DNA from: Nitrospira tepida
Lineage (GTDB): Bacteria; Nitrospirota; Nitrospiria; Nitrospirales; Nitrospiraceae
Direction of reading: 5' to 3'
Assembly (NCBI RefSeq): GCF_947241125.1
Contig: NZ_OX365700.1
Location: forward strand, 1,830,001 to 1,894,000
DNA length: 64,000 bases
Below, piece by piece: positions 27,224 through 37,597 of this stretch. Every line of letters starts with the position of its first letter. The stretch's first letter is position 1. The translations under genes were made by a program, and so were the position numbers. Below the pieces are notes generated by a model. The model was not told the DNA's origin, did not search any database, and saw only the letters and a program-made list of their open reading frames with translations.

Positions 27224-28924
27224 TTATCGTGCGGCGAGGCCGGAGGCGAGCGCCAGGACCTGCTCGGGCGCGAGCTTCTGTACCTGGCCGGTCTTGCGTT
27301 CCTTCCACTCGACGAGGCCTTGCGCCAGGTTCTTGTCGCCGATGAGCAATTGGAAGGGCACGCCGATCAGGTCGGCGTCGTTGAATTTGACGCCGGCCCG
27401 TTCATCCCGATCGTCCCACAGGACTTCGACCCCGGCCTCGGTGAGTTGCTGATACAGCTCCTCGGCCTTCTTGGTCACGGCCTCGGACGGGCTCAGCGGC
27501 AGGAGAAGCACGTGGAACGGGGCGATCGGCAGCGGCCAGATGATGCCTTTCGCGTCGTGGTTTTGCTCGACGGCGGAAGCGGCGGTCCGCCCGATCCCGA
27601 TCCCGTAACAGCCCATGACCGCCAACTGCTCCTGCCCTTGTTGGTCCAGGTACCTGGCGTTCATGGCCTGGCTGTATTTGGTTCCCAGCATGAAGACATG
27701 CCCCACCTCGATGCCCTTGACGACTCGCAGAGGGCCGTCGCCGCGCGGAGAGGGATCGCCGGCTTGGGCGTTGCGCAGGTCGGCGAACTCGGTCACCGTG
27801 AAGTCGCGGTCCCAGTTGGCGTTGAGGTAGTGCGTCTCCGCCTTGTTGGCCCCGACGACCATGTTCCGGACATTCTTGACGGCGTAATCGGCGAAGATCC
27901 GGATATTCCGTAACCCGATCGGACCGGCGAACCCGACGGGCGCGCCGGTGACGGAGGTGACGATGTCCGGGGCCGCCATCGTGGTTTCCACCACACCCAA
28001 CAGGCGGGCGAGCTTGATCGGATTGACCTCGTGGTCGCCGCGGACCAGCACGGCCACGGTTTCATGCCCGGCTGAATACAGCAACGTCTTCACCAACTGC
28101 CGGGGTGAAATCCTGAGCAACGCCGTGACCTGCTCGACCGTGGAAGCCTGCGGCGTCGGAACCGCTTGCAGCGGCTGCTGGGGCTCAGGCGGCGCCTCCG
28201 GCTCCGGCAACAGCTCGGCCCGTTCCACGTTGGCCGCATAGGTGCCTCCCTCGGTGTAGACGATGGTTTCTTCGCCGGTGTCGGCCAGCACCATGAACTC
28301 GTGGGAGGAGGTGCCGCCGATCAGGCCGGTGTCCGCCTCGACCGCGCGGAAGGTCAAGCCGCATCGCGTAAAGATGCGCGTGTAGGCGTCGTACATCTTC
28401 TGGTAACTGAGCCTGGCGCCGGCTTCATCGCGGTCGAAGGAATAGGCGTCCTTCATGATGAACTCGCGCCCCCGCATCAGGCCGAAGCGGGGCCGGATCT
28501 CGTCCCGGAACTTGGTCTGGATCTGGTAAAAGTTCACGGGCAGTTGCCGGTACGAGCGGACTTCGCGGCGGAAGAGGTCCGTCACCACTTCCTCATGCGT
28601 CGGGCCGAGGCAGAAATCGCGTTCGTGGCGGTCCTTGAACCGGAGCAGTTCCTTGCCATAAAAATCCCAGCGGCCGGTTTCCTTCCATAATTCCGCCGGG
28701 GAAGCGATCGGCATCAAAATTTCCTGGGCGCCGGCCCGGTTCATTTCCTCGCGGACGATCGCCTCGATATTCCGGATGATGCGGAGTCCGAGCGGCAGAT
28801 AGGTATAGATGCCGGCGGCGACTTTGCGAATCAGCCCGGCCCGCAACATCAGCCGATGGCTGACCGTTTCGGCTTCTCCGGGATCTTCGCGAAGGGTGGG
28901 GATCAGGGCACGGGAGACGCGCAT
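27224..28924 (-). CDS. proS: prolyl-tRNA synthetase (bacterial type)
   Basis: A 566-aa class II synthetase that charges tRNA-Pro. Motif 1, motif 2 ([26 protein letters not shown] in pieces) and motif 3 ([10 protein letters not shown]) are present, and the YbaK-like INS editing domain that clears Ala-tRNA-Pro lies between motifs 2 and 3 (about residues 225-390). The C-terminal anticodon-binding domain is complete. ATG 28924 is preferred over an upstream GTG (28930); the gene begins 7 nt after the rseP stop, so they are co-transcribed. Confidence 0.97.
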   Translation of the reverse strand: MRVSRALIPTLREDPGEAETVSHRLMLRAGLIRKVAAGIYTYLPLGLRIIRNIEAIVREEMNRAGAQEILMPIASPAELWKETGRWDFYGKELLRFKDRHERDFCLGPTHEEVVTDLFRREVRSYRQLPVNFYQIQTKFRDEIRPRFGLMRGREFIMKDAYSFDRDEAGARLSYQKMYDAYTRIFTRCGLTFRAVEADTGLIGGTSSHEFMVLADTGEETIVYTEGGTYAANVERAELLPEPEAPPEPQQPLQAVPTPQASTVEQVTALLRISPRQLVKTLLYSAGHETVAVLVRGDHEVNPIKLARLLGVVETTMAAPDIVTSVTGAPVGFAGPIGLRNIRIFADYAVKNVRNMVVGANKAETHYLNANWDRDFTVTEFADLRNAQAGDPSPRGDGPLRVVKGIEVGHVFMLGTKYSQAMNARYLDQQGQEQLAVMGCYGIGIGRTAASAVEQNHDAKGIIWPLPIAPFHVLLLPLSPSEAVTKKAEELYQQLTEAGVEVLWDDRDERAGVKFNDADLIGVPFQLLIGDKNLAQGLVEWKERKTGQVQKLAPEQVLALASGLAAR

Positions 28925-28930
28925 GCACAC

Positions 28931-30322
28931 CTAACGCAGGAACAGCCGTTCGAGGTCATTCCAAAAAGCAAACACCATGATGCCGACCAGGAGGACCAGC
29001 CCCACTTGCTGGGCGATCTCGCGTTGCCGCTCCCCGAGCGGCTTGCGGAGAATGCCTTCGAGCATGAAGAAGAAGAGGTGGCCGCCGTCGAGAATCGGGA
29101 TCGGCAACAGGTTCAACACGCCCAGGTTGATGCTCAGGATCGCGATCAGAAATACGACGCTGGAGGCGCCCTGCGTGGCGGCTTCACCCGAGATGTTAGC
29201 GATGGTCAAGGGACCGCCGATGTTTTTGCTCGATATTTCGCCGACGATCATTTTATAGATGCCGACGGTGGTCAGTTCCGTCCAGCCCCACGTCGCCTGC
29301 ACGCCGTAGAGGACCGCCTGCAGAGGGTTGGAGGCGCGCATTAACGACCGCCCCGGTCCGGACACTCCGATCTTGCCGATCACCGTCTCTTTGCCGCCGA
29401 CCGTCGTTTTCTCCGGCGCGGGCGTCACCGTCAACGTGACCGGCGCGCCGTCCCGATCGATATCGACGCGAAGGGATTTATCCGGACTTTCTTTGACAAT
29501 CCCGGTCATCTGGACCCACGAATAAATCGGTTGTCCGTCGATGCGAAGAATGCGGTCGCCCGGTTGAAACCCCGCCGCGGTCGCAGGGGAACCGGCCATG
29601 ACGCCGGTAACCACCGGAGCCGGATCCTCGACGCCGATCCGGAACGCCGGTTCGTCGCCGCCCGGCTCCTGGCCCGGCACCGGCTCGGGCGTGAGCACCA
29701 CGGTCTTGACCTGTCCCTTGCGGCGGAGATCCAGGGTCAGCGACTTGCCGTTGCTCTTGGCGACCGCGTCGAACAGCTCGTTGCGGGTCGAAATATCGCG
29801 GTCGTTCACGCGGATGATGCGGTCGCCGACCTGAATACCGGCCTGGCCGGCAGGCGAGTCCGGCAACACGGCTTCCACGTCGGGGCTCAAATCCTGGAAC
29901 GTCGGGACGAAGAGGGGCGAGCCGGTGGAGAGCCACCCGGCAAAGATCAAGTAGGCGAGGATGAAGTTGAAGCCGGGGCCGGCCGCCACGATCACCATCC
30001 GCTTCCAGAGAGCCTGGTGCGCGAACGACCGTTGGCGGTCGTCGTGGGTCAGGGCTTCGCTTTCCTCTTCTCCGAACAGCTTGACGTATCCGCCCAAGGG
30101 AATGGCCGACAACAGATACTCGGTCTCGCCGACTTGCCGGCTGAGCAATTTCGGACCGAAGCCGAGGGAGAACTTCAGAACCTTGACCCCGACCCACCGG
30201 GCGGCCAGGAAATGTCCCAATTCGTGGAAGGCCACCAGTACGCCCAGGACCACCAAAAACCACCAGGCCTTCTGCATGAGGACCCACAGCGCATCCGGCG
30301 ACCATGTGAATGCCGACAGCAT
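28931..30322 (-). CDS. rseP: RIP metalloprotease RseP
   Basis: A 463-aa site-2 protease of the inner membrane, which cuts anti-sigma factors and remnant signal peptides. The zinc motif H33-E34-x2-H37 (HELGH) lies in the first membrane helix, the third ligand motif LPIPILDGGH near residue 400, and two PDZ domains lie between about 110 and 300. The start at 30322 has an AGAGGAA site; the open frame extends upstream into dxr but without family similarity. It sits between dxr and proS, an arrangement frequent in bacteria. Confidence 0.96.
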   Translation of the reverse strand: MLSAFTWSPDALWVLMQKAWWFLVVLGVLVAFHELGHFLAARWVGVKVLKFSLGFGPKLLSRQVGETEYLLSAIPLGGYVKLFGEEESEALTHDDRQRSFAHQALWKRMVIVAAGPGFNFILAYLIFAGWLSTGSPLFVPTFQDLSPDVEAVLPDSPAGQAGIQVGDRIIRVNDRDISTRNELFDAVAKSNGKSLTLDLRRKGQVKTVVLTPEPVPGQEPGGDEPAFRIGVEDPAPVVTGVMAGSPATAAGFQPGDRILRIDGQPIYSWVQMTGIVKESPDKSLRVDIDRDGAPVTLTVTPAPEKTTVGGKETVIGKIGVSGPGRSLMRASNPLQAVLYGVQATWGWTELTTVGIYKMIVGEISSKNIGGPLTIANISGEAATQGASSVVFLIAILSINLGVLNLLPIPILDGGHLFFFMLEGILRKPLGERQREIAQQVGLVLLVGIMVFAFWNDLERLFLR

Positions 30323-30362
30323 CGTTTCGGTTCCTCTTGTCTTCGTCCGTCCCGGTTCTCTC

Positions 30363-31523
30363 TTATCGCGCAAGCGCCGTGACGAGCGACAGGGCCTTCT
30401 CTCTGGCCCAGCGATCCGCCTCCAGCGCGTTCTCCAAACACTCTAACTCACGACGGGTGTGAGATTCCATCGTGGCGCGAATAATCTCCGCTATTTCTCC
30501 AAACCGGATTCCGCCGTTAAGGAAGGCCTCCACCGCCACTTCATTGGCGGCATTCAGCGTCGCCGGCATGGTCCCTCCCGCCGCCAAAGAATCGTACCCG
30601 AGCCGGAGGCAGGGGAAACGATCGTGGTCGGGACGATGGAAGGTGAGTTTGCCGATGTCGGCCAGATCCAGCGAAGGCAGGTCGAGCACCAGCCGTTCCG
30701 GATACTTCATCGCGTACGAAATCGGGGTCCTCATATCCGGGAGCCCGAGTTGGGCGATGATCGATCGGTCGCTATATTCCACCAGGGAATGGATGATGCT
30801 CTCCCGATGCACCAGCACCTCGATCTGCGAGGCGGGAATGTCGAACAGCCAGCGGGCCTCGATCACTTCCAGGCCCTTGTTCATGAGCGTGGCGGAGTCA
30901 ATCGTGATCTTTGCGCCCATTTTCCAGTTGGGATGCTTGAGCGCCCGTTCCGGCTTCACGTCCTGCATGTCAGCCGGCGACATCTCCCAGAGGGGGCCTC
31001 CCGAGGCGGTGAGGACGATCTTCCGCACATCCTCGCGTCGATGGCCTTCGAGCGATTGGAAGATCGCGCTGTGCTCGCTGTCCACCGGCAGAATGCGGAC
31101 GCCCCGGGCCTGCGCCTCCTCCCGCATCAGTTGCCCGGCCATCACCATGGGTTCCTTGTTGGCCAGTGCGACATGCTTGCCGGTTCGGATCGCCGAAAGG
31201 GTGGGGAGCAGGCCGGCGGCTCCAACGATGGCGGAAATGGCCAGCGCCGGTCCCGGGACCCGCGCCACCTCCGCGACCCCTTCCGGGCCCGACAGGATCT
31301 TCACCGTGAGGTCGCGGCAGCGATCGCGCAGCCGGGCGGCAGCGGCGGGATCGGCCATTGCGACCAGGGACGGACGAAACCGGCGGATTTGCTCTTCCAG
31401 CTTCTCGTCGTTGCTGCCGGCCGTGAGGCCGACCACGCGGAACTCATCGGGAAACCGGTCCACGATATCCAGCGTATTCGTCCCGATCGATCCGGTCGAG
31501 CCGAGCAGCACGATCTCTTTCAT
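30363..31523 (-). CDS. dxr: 1-deoxy-D-xylulose-5-phosphate reductoisomerase
   Basis: A 386-aa enzyme of the MEP isoprenoid pathway: NADPH-dependent conversion of DXP to 2-C-methylerythritol 4-phosphate. The N-terminal LLGSTGSIGTNTLDI Rossmann motif, the SEHSAIFQ metal-binding loop, the TASGGPLWE loop and NPTWKMG-like segment (here HPNWKMGAKITIDSATLMNKGLE in part) are conserved. It lies in a uppS-cdsA-dxr-rseP-proS cluster that couples isoprenoid supply with lipid-carrier and phospholipid synthesis. Confidence 0.97.
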   Translation of the reverse strand: MKEIVLLGSTGSIGTNTLDIVDRFPDEFRVVGLTAGSNDEKLEEQIRRFRPSLVAMADPAAAARLRDRCRDLTVKILSGPEGVAEVARVPGPALAISAIVGAAGLLPTLSAIRTGKHVALANKEPMVMAGQLMREEAQARGVRILPVDSEHSAIFQSLEGHRREDVRKIVLTASGGPLWEMSPADMQDVKPERALKHPNWKMGAKITIDSATLMNKGLEVIEARWLFDIPASQIEVLVHRESIIHSLVEYSDRSIIAQLGLPDMRTPISYAMKYPERLVLDLPSLDLADIGKLTFHRPDHDRFPCLRLGYDSLAAGGTMPATLNAANEVAVEAFLNGGIRFGEIAEIIRATMESHTRRELECLENALEADRWAREKALSLVTALAR

Positions 31524-31650
31524 AGGACTGTCCTTTGCAGGAGTGGATGTGACTGATCGGGACGGGGCGGCGTGAGGGCGGCGCGGATGGTAGAGACGAC
31601 CGCCACGGCGACACGCACAGCAGGGACCCTGTGAACTCGTCGGAACGCTG

Positions 31651-32538
31651 TCATGCAGGAGATCCCTGAGTCAGGACCACATAATAGTAAAAAACCGGCG
31701 AGGTGAACAATAAACTGTCGATCCGATCCAACACGCCGCCATGTCCCGGCAACAACCAACCGGAATCCTTGACTCCCGCGCTGCGTTTCAGCGCCGATTC
31801 AGATAAGTCGCCTATCAGGCCGGCTCCTGTCAACAAAAAGCTTGCAACAACGGCATGGAGCGGGCTGAAGCTCGGAAGGAACCAGTAGGATGCTGCGAGC
31901 GCCGCCGCAACCGAAAACAGCCAGCCGCCGATCAAGCCTTCCACCGTTTTTTTCGGGCTGAGTGCGGGAGCCAGCGGCCGCCGTCCCAGTGAGATTCCTG
32001 TGTAGTAAGCCCCTGTGTCGCCTGCCCAGGTGACCAGCACGAGGAAAAAGATCAACCACAGCCCTTCGGGCAACGAGCGGATTCTCAGGACGTAGGAGAG
32101 CGTCCAGCCGACATAGAGCAGCCCGAATCCGGCCAGAGCCATGTCCGGAAGGATCGTCCGGCGATCGTCTCCCGGCAGCAATGTGGCGCCCAACAGCATG
32201 AGGAGGGAGAGGGCAAGGGCGGCCCGCTCGTCTAGGAAACCCGGCCATTGCACCGCCGCCAATAGCAGCGCCAAGCCCAAGAACCCGCAGCGCATGACCG
32301 GCGGAAACCGTCGCGGGCCCAGGTGCAGACGGTACAACTCTCCCAGCGCCAACAGGGCGGTCGGCAGCACCAGCAGGAAGAGTCCCGCCGGCGGAGCATA
32401 CCGAATCAGGGCGTAGAAGATGGGAATGAAGGCCAGGGCGACGTAGACCCGTCGCGGATCGAACCGCCGCGGCGCCGCGGCGGAGGCCGGCGATGCCCCG
32501 ATGCTGTCGGGCGACCGTTCGAGCGACAACTGCTTCAC
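31651..32538 (-). CDS. cdsA: phosphatidate cytidylyltransferase
   Basis: A 295-aa polytopic membrane enzyme making CDP-diacylglycerol from phosphatidate and CTP. The C-terminal CdsA signature is present (SALKRSAGVKDSGWLLPGHGGVLDRIDS in pieces), with its conserved Asp residues that bind metal and CTP. The start is taken as the GTG at 32538 because it overlaps the uppS stop by 4 nt (GTGA), typical of translational coupling; the upstream continuation of the frame is only the uppS shadow. Confidence 0.94.
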   Translation of the reverse strand: MKQLSLERSPDSIGASPASAAAPRRFDPRRVYVALAFIPIFYALIRYAPPAGLFLLVLPTALLALGELYRLHLGPRRFPPVMRCGFLGLALLLAAVQWPGFLDERAALALSLLMLLGATLLPGDDRRTILPDMALAGFGLLYVGWTLSYVLRIRSLPEGLWLIFFLVLVTWAGDTGAYYTGISLGRRPLAPALSPKKTVEGLIGGWLFSVAAALAASYWFLPSFSPLHAVVASFLLTGAGLIGDLSESALKRSAGVKDSGWLLPGHGGVLDRIDSLLFTSPVFYYYVVLTQGSPA

Positions 32539-33335
32539 CGGCCGGGAGAGGGCGTCATGGACGGCTTGATGCGTCCAAACCGGCGATCGCGCTGCTGGAA
32601 TTCGATCAATGCGAGCAAGGCTTCTCGTCGCCGAAAATCGGGCCAGAGGGTGGGGGTGAAGTAGAGTTCGGTATAGGCCAACTGCCAGAGCAGGAAATTG
32701 CTGATGCGCGACTCGCCGCTCGTGCGGATCAGCAGGTCCGGATCGGGAAGACCAGTCGTCGAGAGGTACTGTTCGAAGAGCCCCTCGTCGATCTCGTCGG
32801 CCTGGAGGCGTCCGGTCTTGCAATCGGCGGCGATCTTGCGCACGGCGTCTACGATTTCCGATCGACCCCCGTAACTCAGCCCGACGGTCAACACCAGCTT
32901 GTCGCAATGCCTCGATTCCGCTTCGCTGGCGCGCAGCCGAGCCAGCGCGCCGGGCGGCAGCATTTCCACCCGGCCGATCGTCCGCAAACGGATGCCGCGC
33001 TCCACCAACCGCCCCTGCTCGGTGGACAGATAGTGTTCCAGCAGGCCCATCAACGCCGTGATTTCAGTCGCCGGGCGGTTCCAATTTTCTTGAGAGAACG
33101 CGTAAATCGTGAGGGCCGGAATGCCCAATTCCAGAAACAACGCGATGACTTCCTGGAGCGATTTGATGCCTTCCGAATGGCCGGCGATGCGAGGCAGACC
33201 GCGGGCTCTCGCCCACCGCCCGTTGCCGTCCATAATAATGGCCACGTGCCGTGGCAACGTGTCGGGCGTCAGCCGCGCGACCAGTTCGCTATCGGAGAGG
33301 GCGGTTGTGCCGGCGGGGGCGCTGTTGGCTATCAT
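32535..33335 (-). CDS. uppS: undecaprenyl diphosphate synthase
   Basis: A 266-aa cis-prenyltransferase that makes the C55 carrier for peptidoglycan. The catalytic Asp lies in IIMDGNGRWA, and the downstream GHSEGIKSL, FSQENWNRP and TSGESRISNFLLWQ(L)AYTEL stretches are conserved. The start at 33335 (MIANSAP) gives a normal length with a 25-residue extension; it lacks a clear Shine-Dalgarno. First gene of the cluster, followed immediately by cdsA. Confidence 0.96.
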   Translation of the reverse strand: MIANSAPAGTTALSDSELVARLTPDTLPRHVAIIMDGNGRWARARGLPRIAGHSEGIKSLQEVIALFLELGIPALTIYAFSQENWNRPATEITALMGLLEHYLSTEQGRLVERGIRLRTIGRVEMLPPGALARLRASEAESRHCDKLVLTVGLSYGGRSEIVDAVRKIAADCKTGRLQADEIDEGLFEQYLSTTGLPDPDLLIRTSGESRISNFLLWQLAYTELYFTPTLWPDFRRREALLALIEFQQRDRRFGRIKPSMTPSPGR

Positions 33336-33587
33336 GAAGGTGGAGGATTCCCATTTATACCGAACGGTGGCGGGATGGCAAAGTCTAAAGGGGAGCCGAA
33401 CAAAAGTCAAACAACCGGAGCTCTTGGCGCCGGTTCATCATGGTTGAGAGTCAGGCCATTCACGGGCGGGCCGAGCACGATGATCAAGCCTCTTCGCCGC
33501 GACGGTCGCGACCACTCCGCATTGCGCCGGCAAAAACGCATCAGTTATACTCACCTTTCACATTATTTCTTCACGAGACGGAATGCC

Positions 33588-35027
33588 ATGCCGACACAAC
33601 CGCAAACGGATCTCAGCCAATTCGGCGTGACCGAGCAGGAAGTGCTCCGGGCGCTGGCCCGGGTCAAGGCGCCGGCGGTCGATTACGCCGATCTCTACTT
33701 CGAAGCCACTCGATCGGAGTCGGTCTCGATGGAAGAGGGGCTCGTCAAGCGCGCCACCAAGAGCATTTCACAGGGGGTCGGGGTACGGGCGACGGCGGGA
33801 GAGAAGACCGGGTTCGCCTATTCCGACGAGCTGACGAAGAAGGACCTTGAAATCGCCGCCGATGCGGCCCGCTACATCGCCGCTTCTCCCCAGGGAGGCA
33901 GCCCCGTCCCCGTCACCCATCGCCAGCAGCCGGCGCATAATCTCTATCCGCTTGAGCAGACCGTAGCGGAGGTGGCGACCCAGGACCGGGTGGCGCTCTT
34001 GAATCTCATCGACCAGGAGGCAAGGCGCTGTGACCCGCGGATCAAAAACGTGTTCGCCTCCATCAATATGGAATACAAGATCGTGATGGTGGTGAACCAT
34101 GAAGGCCTGGCGGTCGGCGACGTGCAACCCCTGGCCCGCCTGCAGGTGACCTGCATCGCGGAGGAAAACGGAAATCGTCAGGTCGGGAGCTTCGGTGGCG
34201 GCGGGCGGATTGGCTTTGAATGGTTTCGGGAGCAGGATCGCTACGTGCGTTATGCCAAAGAGGCGGCGCGTCAGGCCATTTTGAACTTGAGCGCCGTCGA
34301 GGCGCCGGCGGGGGTGATGCCGGTGGTGCTGGGCGGGGGCTGGCCGGGGATCCTGCTGCATGAAGCAGTCGGGCACGGGTTGGAGGCGGACTTCAATCGA
34401 CGGAAGACCTCGGCGTTTTCCGACCGCATTGGGACGAGGGTCGCGTCGGAACTCTGCACCATTGTGGACGACGGAACCCTGCCGTTCCGCCGCGGGTCGC
34501 TGAACATGGACGACGAGGGAACCCCGACCAGCAGGACGGTGCTGATCGAAAAGGGCGTCCTGCGCGGGTACATCACGGATCGGCTCAATGCGAGGCTGAT
34601 GGGAATTCCGCTGACCGGGAACGGCCGGCGCGAGAGCTACCAGAGCGTGGTGCTGCCCCGTATGACCAATACCTTCATGTTGGCGGGCGAGGACGATCCG
34701 CAGGACATCCTGCGGTCGGTGAAACGCGGGCTCTACGCCGTCTCCTTCGGGGGCGGACAGGTCGATATCACGAGCGGCAAGTTCGTCTTTTCGGCGAGCG
34801 AAGCCTATCTGATCGAAGAGGGTCGGATCACCAAACCCGTCAAAGGCGCGACCCTTATCGGCAACGGACCGGATGTGCTGACGAAGGTCTCGATGGTCGG
34901 CCATGACCTCGCATTGGACGAGGGGATCGGCACCTGTGGGAAGGAAGGCCAGTCGGTGCCGGTCGGGGTGGGACTGCCGACGATCAAGATCGATGAGCTG
35001 ACGGTCGGCGGGACGCAGGCCTCGTAG
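33588..35027 (+). CDS. tldD: metalloprotease TldD
   Basis: A 479-aa subunit of the TldD/TldE (PmbA) heterodimeric zinc protease that degrades unfolded peptides and trims modified peptides such as microcin-like products. The zinc motif H258-E-x3-H263 (HEAVGHGLEAD) is intact. The frame is open far upstream of 33588, but family similarity starts at MPTQPQTDL. The partner gene pmbA follows after about 110 bp. Confidence 0.96.
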   Translation: MPTQPQTDLSQFGVTEQEVLRALARVKAPAVDYADLYFEATRSESVSMEEGLVKRATKSISQGVGVRATAGEKTGFAYSDELTKKDLEIAADAARYIAASPQGGSPVPVTHRQQPAHNLYPLEQTVAEVATQDRVALLNLIDQEARRCDPRIKNVFASINMEYKIVMVVNHEGLAVGDVQPLARLQVTCIAEENGNRQVGSFGGGGRIGFEWFREQDRYVRYAKEAARQAILNLSAVEAPAGVMPVVLGGGWPGILLHEAVGHGLEADFNRRKTSAFSDRIGTRVASELCTIVDDGTLPFRRGSLNMDDEGTPTSRTVLIEKGVLRGYITDRLNARLMGIPLTGNGRRESYQSVVLPRMTNTFMLAGEDDPQDILRSVKRGLYAVSFGGGQVDITSGKFVFSASEAYLIEEGRITKPVKGATLIGNGPDVLTKVSMVGHDLALDEGIGTCGKEGQSVPVGVGLPTIKIDELTVGGTQAS

Positions 35028-35057
35028 ATGAGGAGGCGTCAACCGTGATAGGTCAAG

Positions 35058-35125
35058 CGTCATCCGTCACTAATGCGGAAGGGCCATGGTTTCCCCGAAT
35101 GACGATTGACGAGTGACGTATGACG
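35058..35125. repeat. intergenic imperfect inverted repeat between tldD and pmbA
   Basis: CGTCATCCGTCACT (35058-35071) and AGTGACGTATGACG (35112-35125) are complementary at 13 of 14 positions with a 40-nt loop. The right arm is part of a run of short tgacg units. It could be a REP-type element or an RNA hairpin that separates expression of the two protease subunits. Confidence 0.6.
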
Positions 35126-35139
35126 AATGGAGTTGATGC

Positions 35140-36507
35140 ATGACGACGGCGGTGACGACCAGCAGTTCCTACGTGGATCTGGCCCTGGATCTGCTCGACC
35201 AGGCCAAACGCGACGGAGCGACCGATGCGGAGGTGATGGTGGCTGACGGCGAAACCCTGTCGGTGCAGGTCCGCATGTCGGCGGTGGATCGGCTCACCAA
35301 AGCCAGAGAAAAGCGATTGGGACTCAGGGTTTTTATCGGCAAGCGTTCGGCCACGACCTCCACCTCGGATTTTTCCAAGGCCTCGCTCACGCAGTTGGTC
35401 GCCGATACCTGCGCGCTCGCCCGGGCCGTCGTCGAGGATGAGGTGTCCGGGCTACCCGAAGCGGATCAGTTTGCGAAGGATCTGCCCGATCTGGACCTCT
35501 ACGACGAGACGCGTCTGACAACCGAGCAGCAGATTGACTTGGCCAGGACCGCTGAGCGCACGGCCCTGTCGGCCGATCCTCGCATCACGAATTCCGAAGG
35601 GGCGGAGTTCGACTGGTCCAGCGGGTCCATCGTGCTCGCCAATAGCCGCGGATTTTCCGGCCAGTATCGCGCCTCCAATTTTTCCCTCTCCGTCGCGCCG
35701 GTCGCCCGCGATCCCGACAGCGGCGCGATGCAGCGCGATAGCTGGTACGCCGTGCAACGCGCGTACGCCAAGCTCGACAGCCCCGAGTCAATCGGCCTGG
35801 AGGCGGCGCGCCGGACCATCCGCCGGCTCGGCGCCAAGCGGGTGGCCACCCAGCGGGTCCCGGTCATCTTCGATCAAGAGATGGCTGGCGGGTTGTTGAG
35901 CCAACTCTGCAGCGCCCTCTCGGGCTATGCCCTCTATAAAGGAGCTTCCTATCTTGTCGGCCAATTGGGGCAGCGGATCGCCCCGGAGACTGTCACGATC
36001 TACGATGACGGCCGCATGGCCGGCGGCTTGGGCTCCAAACCCTTCGACGGAGACGGGTTGCCGACCAGGCGGACCGTCGTGGTCGAGCGGGGTGTCCTCA
36101 AGAGCTACCTCCTCGACACCTATTCCGGGCGCAAACTGGGACTGGCTTCAACCGGCAACGCCTCGAGAAGTGTGGGGGACAGCCCCGGCGTCGGGCCGAC
36201 GAACTTTTACCTGAGTCCTGGCACCAAGTCCGCCGGGCAGATCATCGGTGGGGTCAAGGAAGGGCTATATGTGACCGAGCTGATCGGTTTCGGCGTGAAC
36301 ATGGTGACGGGGGATTATTCCCGCGGGGCGGTGGGGTTCTGGATCAAGGATGGGGAGCTGGCGTTTCCAGTCGAGGAGATCACCATCGCCGGCAATCTCA
36401 AGGATATGTGGCTGAACATTGAAGAGATCGGGAATGACCTGCGTTTCCGAGGACGCATCGCGAGCCCGACGATCAAGCTGCAGGAAATGACGGTCGCCGG
36501 CAGTTAG
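35140..36507 (+). CDS. pmbA: TldE/PmbA protease subunit
   Basis: A 455-aa homologue of PmbA (TldE), the non-catalytic partner of TldD. It has the same two-domain fold but lacks the HExxxH motif, as expected. Conserved segments include the GLRVFIG stretch, TGNASRSVGDSPGVGPTNFYL (in pieces) and the end EEIGNDLRFRGRIASPTIK. It forms the heterodimer needed for processive proteolysis. Confidence 0.95.
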   Translation: MTTAVTTSSSYVDLALDLLDQAKRDGATDAEVMVADGETLSVQVRMSAVDRLTKAREKRLGLRVFIGKRSATTSTSDFSKASLTQLVADTCALARAVVEDEVSGLPEADQFAKDLPDLDLYDETRLTTEQQIDLARTAERTALSADPRITNSEGAEFDWSSGSIVLANSRGFSGQYRASNFSLSVAPVARDPDSGAMQRDSWYAVQRAYAKLDSPESIGLEAARRTIRRLGAKRVATQRVPVIFDQEMAGGLLSQLCSALSGYALYKGASYLVGQLGQRIAPETVTIYDDGRMAGGLGSKPFDGDGLPTRRTVVVERGVLKSYLLDTYSGRKLGLASTGNASRSVGDSPGVGPTNFYLSPGTKSAGQIIGGVKEGLYVTELIGFGVNMVTGDYSRGAVGFWIKDGELAFPVEEITIAGNLKDMWLNIEEIGNDLRFRGRIASPTIKLQEMTVAGS

Positions 36508-36567
36508 CCAGACTGACGTGAACGTGAAACGTCAGATGGGCAATGTGCATGCATGTGAGGGAACGTC

Positions 36568-37269
36568 ATGGCTGACCTAGTCGAAACCATGGTGCAGTTT
36601 CCCGGCGAGGGGGTCACGATCCGCGCATTTATGGTCTCGAAAGGGGCGAAAGAGCCGCGTCCTGCGATCATCGTCGTCCAGGAATGGTGGGGGCTTAACG
36701 ACCATGTCAAGGACATCGCGCGCCGGCTCGCCAATGAGGGCTACGTGGCGATGGCGCCGGATCTCTATTCCCGCCTGGGCCATGCCGTCACCACCAATGC
36801 CAACGAGGCCGGCCAACTGATGAACCGGCTGAAACAGGAGGACGGCCTCAAGGATCTCACGGCGACGGCGGCCTATTTGAAATCCACGCCTGGGGTCGAT
36901 GCGGGCCGCATCGGGGTGATCGGGTTCTGCATGGGCGGCTCCTATACGCTGATGTTGCCCTGCGTGAATGCGGAGATCAAAGCGGCGGTGCCCTTTTACG
37001 GTCAGGTGCCGAATCCGGACAGTCCGATCCAAAACCTGGCCTGCCCGATCCTCTACATCTATGGAGAGGATGACGGCTGGATCACCAGGGCGGATGTGCA
37101 ACGGCTGGCGGGCGCGCTCAAGAAGTACGGCAAGACGGGAGAGATCAAGACCTACCCCGGAGCCCCCCACGCCTTTTTTAACGATACGAGGAAAGAAGTC
37201 TATCGGCCGGTGGAGGCGGCGGATGCGTGGGGGCGGGCGCTGGACTTCTTCCGCCAGCACCTGGCCTGA
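36568..37269 (+). CDS. dienelactone hydrolase family protein
   Basis: A 233-aa alpha/beta hydrolase. The nucleophile elbow is GFCMGG with Cys121, as in dienelactone hydrolase (Cys-Asp-His triad); the acid is probably in YGEDDGW and the His in PGAPHAFF. The helix before the elbow and the WWGLNDHVKDIARRLA stretch are typical. The natural ester substrate is unknown. Probably co-transcribed with the next two small genes. Confidence 0.92.
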   Translation: MADLVETMVQFPGEGVTIRAFMVSKGAKEPRPAIIVVQEWWGLNDHVKDIARRLANEGYVAMAPDLYSRLGHAVTTNANEAGQLMNRLKQEDGLKDLTATAAYLKSTPGVDAGRIGVIGFCMGGSYTLMLPCVNAEIKAAVPFYGQVPNPDSPIQNLACPILYIYGEDDGWITRADVQRLAGALKKYGKTGEIKTYPGAPHAFFNDTRKEVYRPVEAADAWGRALDFFRQHLA

Positions 37270-37299
37270 ATACTGGGTGACGGTTGCAAGGGACCGGTT

Positions 37300-37590
37300 G
37301 TGGCGCGGCGCTCGACAGACTGGTTCGCGGCCCCTCTGAGCCTGGTCTATATCGCCGGTACCTCCCGCGAGGCCGAGGCGGCGGAGCAGGCCCTGACGGC
37401 GGAAGGCGTCGATTACGCGCTCAGCCTTGAAGAATATCGGAATGAATCGATGCTGGGAGCGATCTTCGGCAGTGTCTACAAGGGGTTGTTTTTCTACGTG
37501 CCGCGCGTCTACCACCGGCCCGTCTGCGAGATCCTCGAGGCGGCCGGACTGAACGATACCGTGGCGCTGCGGGAAGAGGAGAGGAATTAG
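37300..37590 (+). CDS. small conserved protein, DUF2007-like
   Basis: A 96-aa product from a GTG start preceded by AAGGGA. It resembles small beta-alpha-beta 'signal transducing' DUF2007 proteins (strand LVYIAGT, helix EAEAAEQALTAEGVDYAL, strand PRVYHRPVCEILEAAGL). It lies between the hydrolase and a hypothetical gene, with only 30 and 7 nt spacing, so it is likely in the same operon. Confidence 0.6.
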   Translation: MARRSTDWFAAPLSLVYIAGTSREAEAAEQALTAEGVDYALSLEEYRNESMLGAIFGSVYKGLFFYVPRVYHRPVCEILEAAGLNDTVALREEERN

Positions 37591-37597
37591 GTGCACT

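Noticed and set aside
30459-31575. Two long plus-strand frames opposite dxr
   Set aside because: Both are antisense to dxr, which has every family motif.
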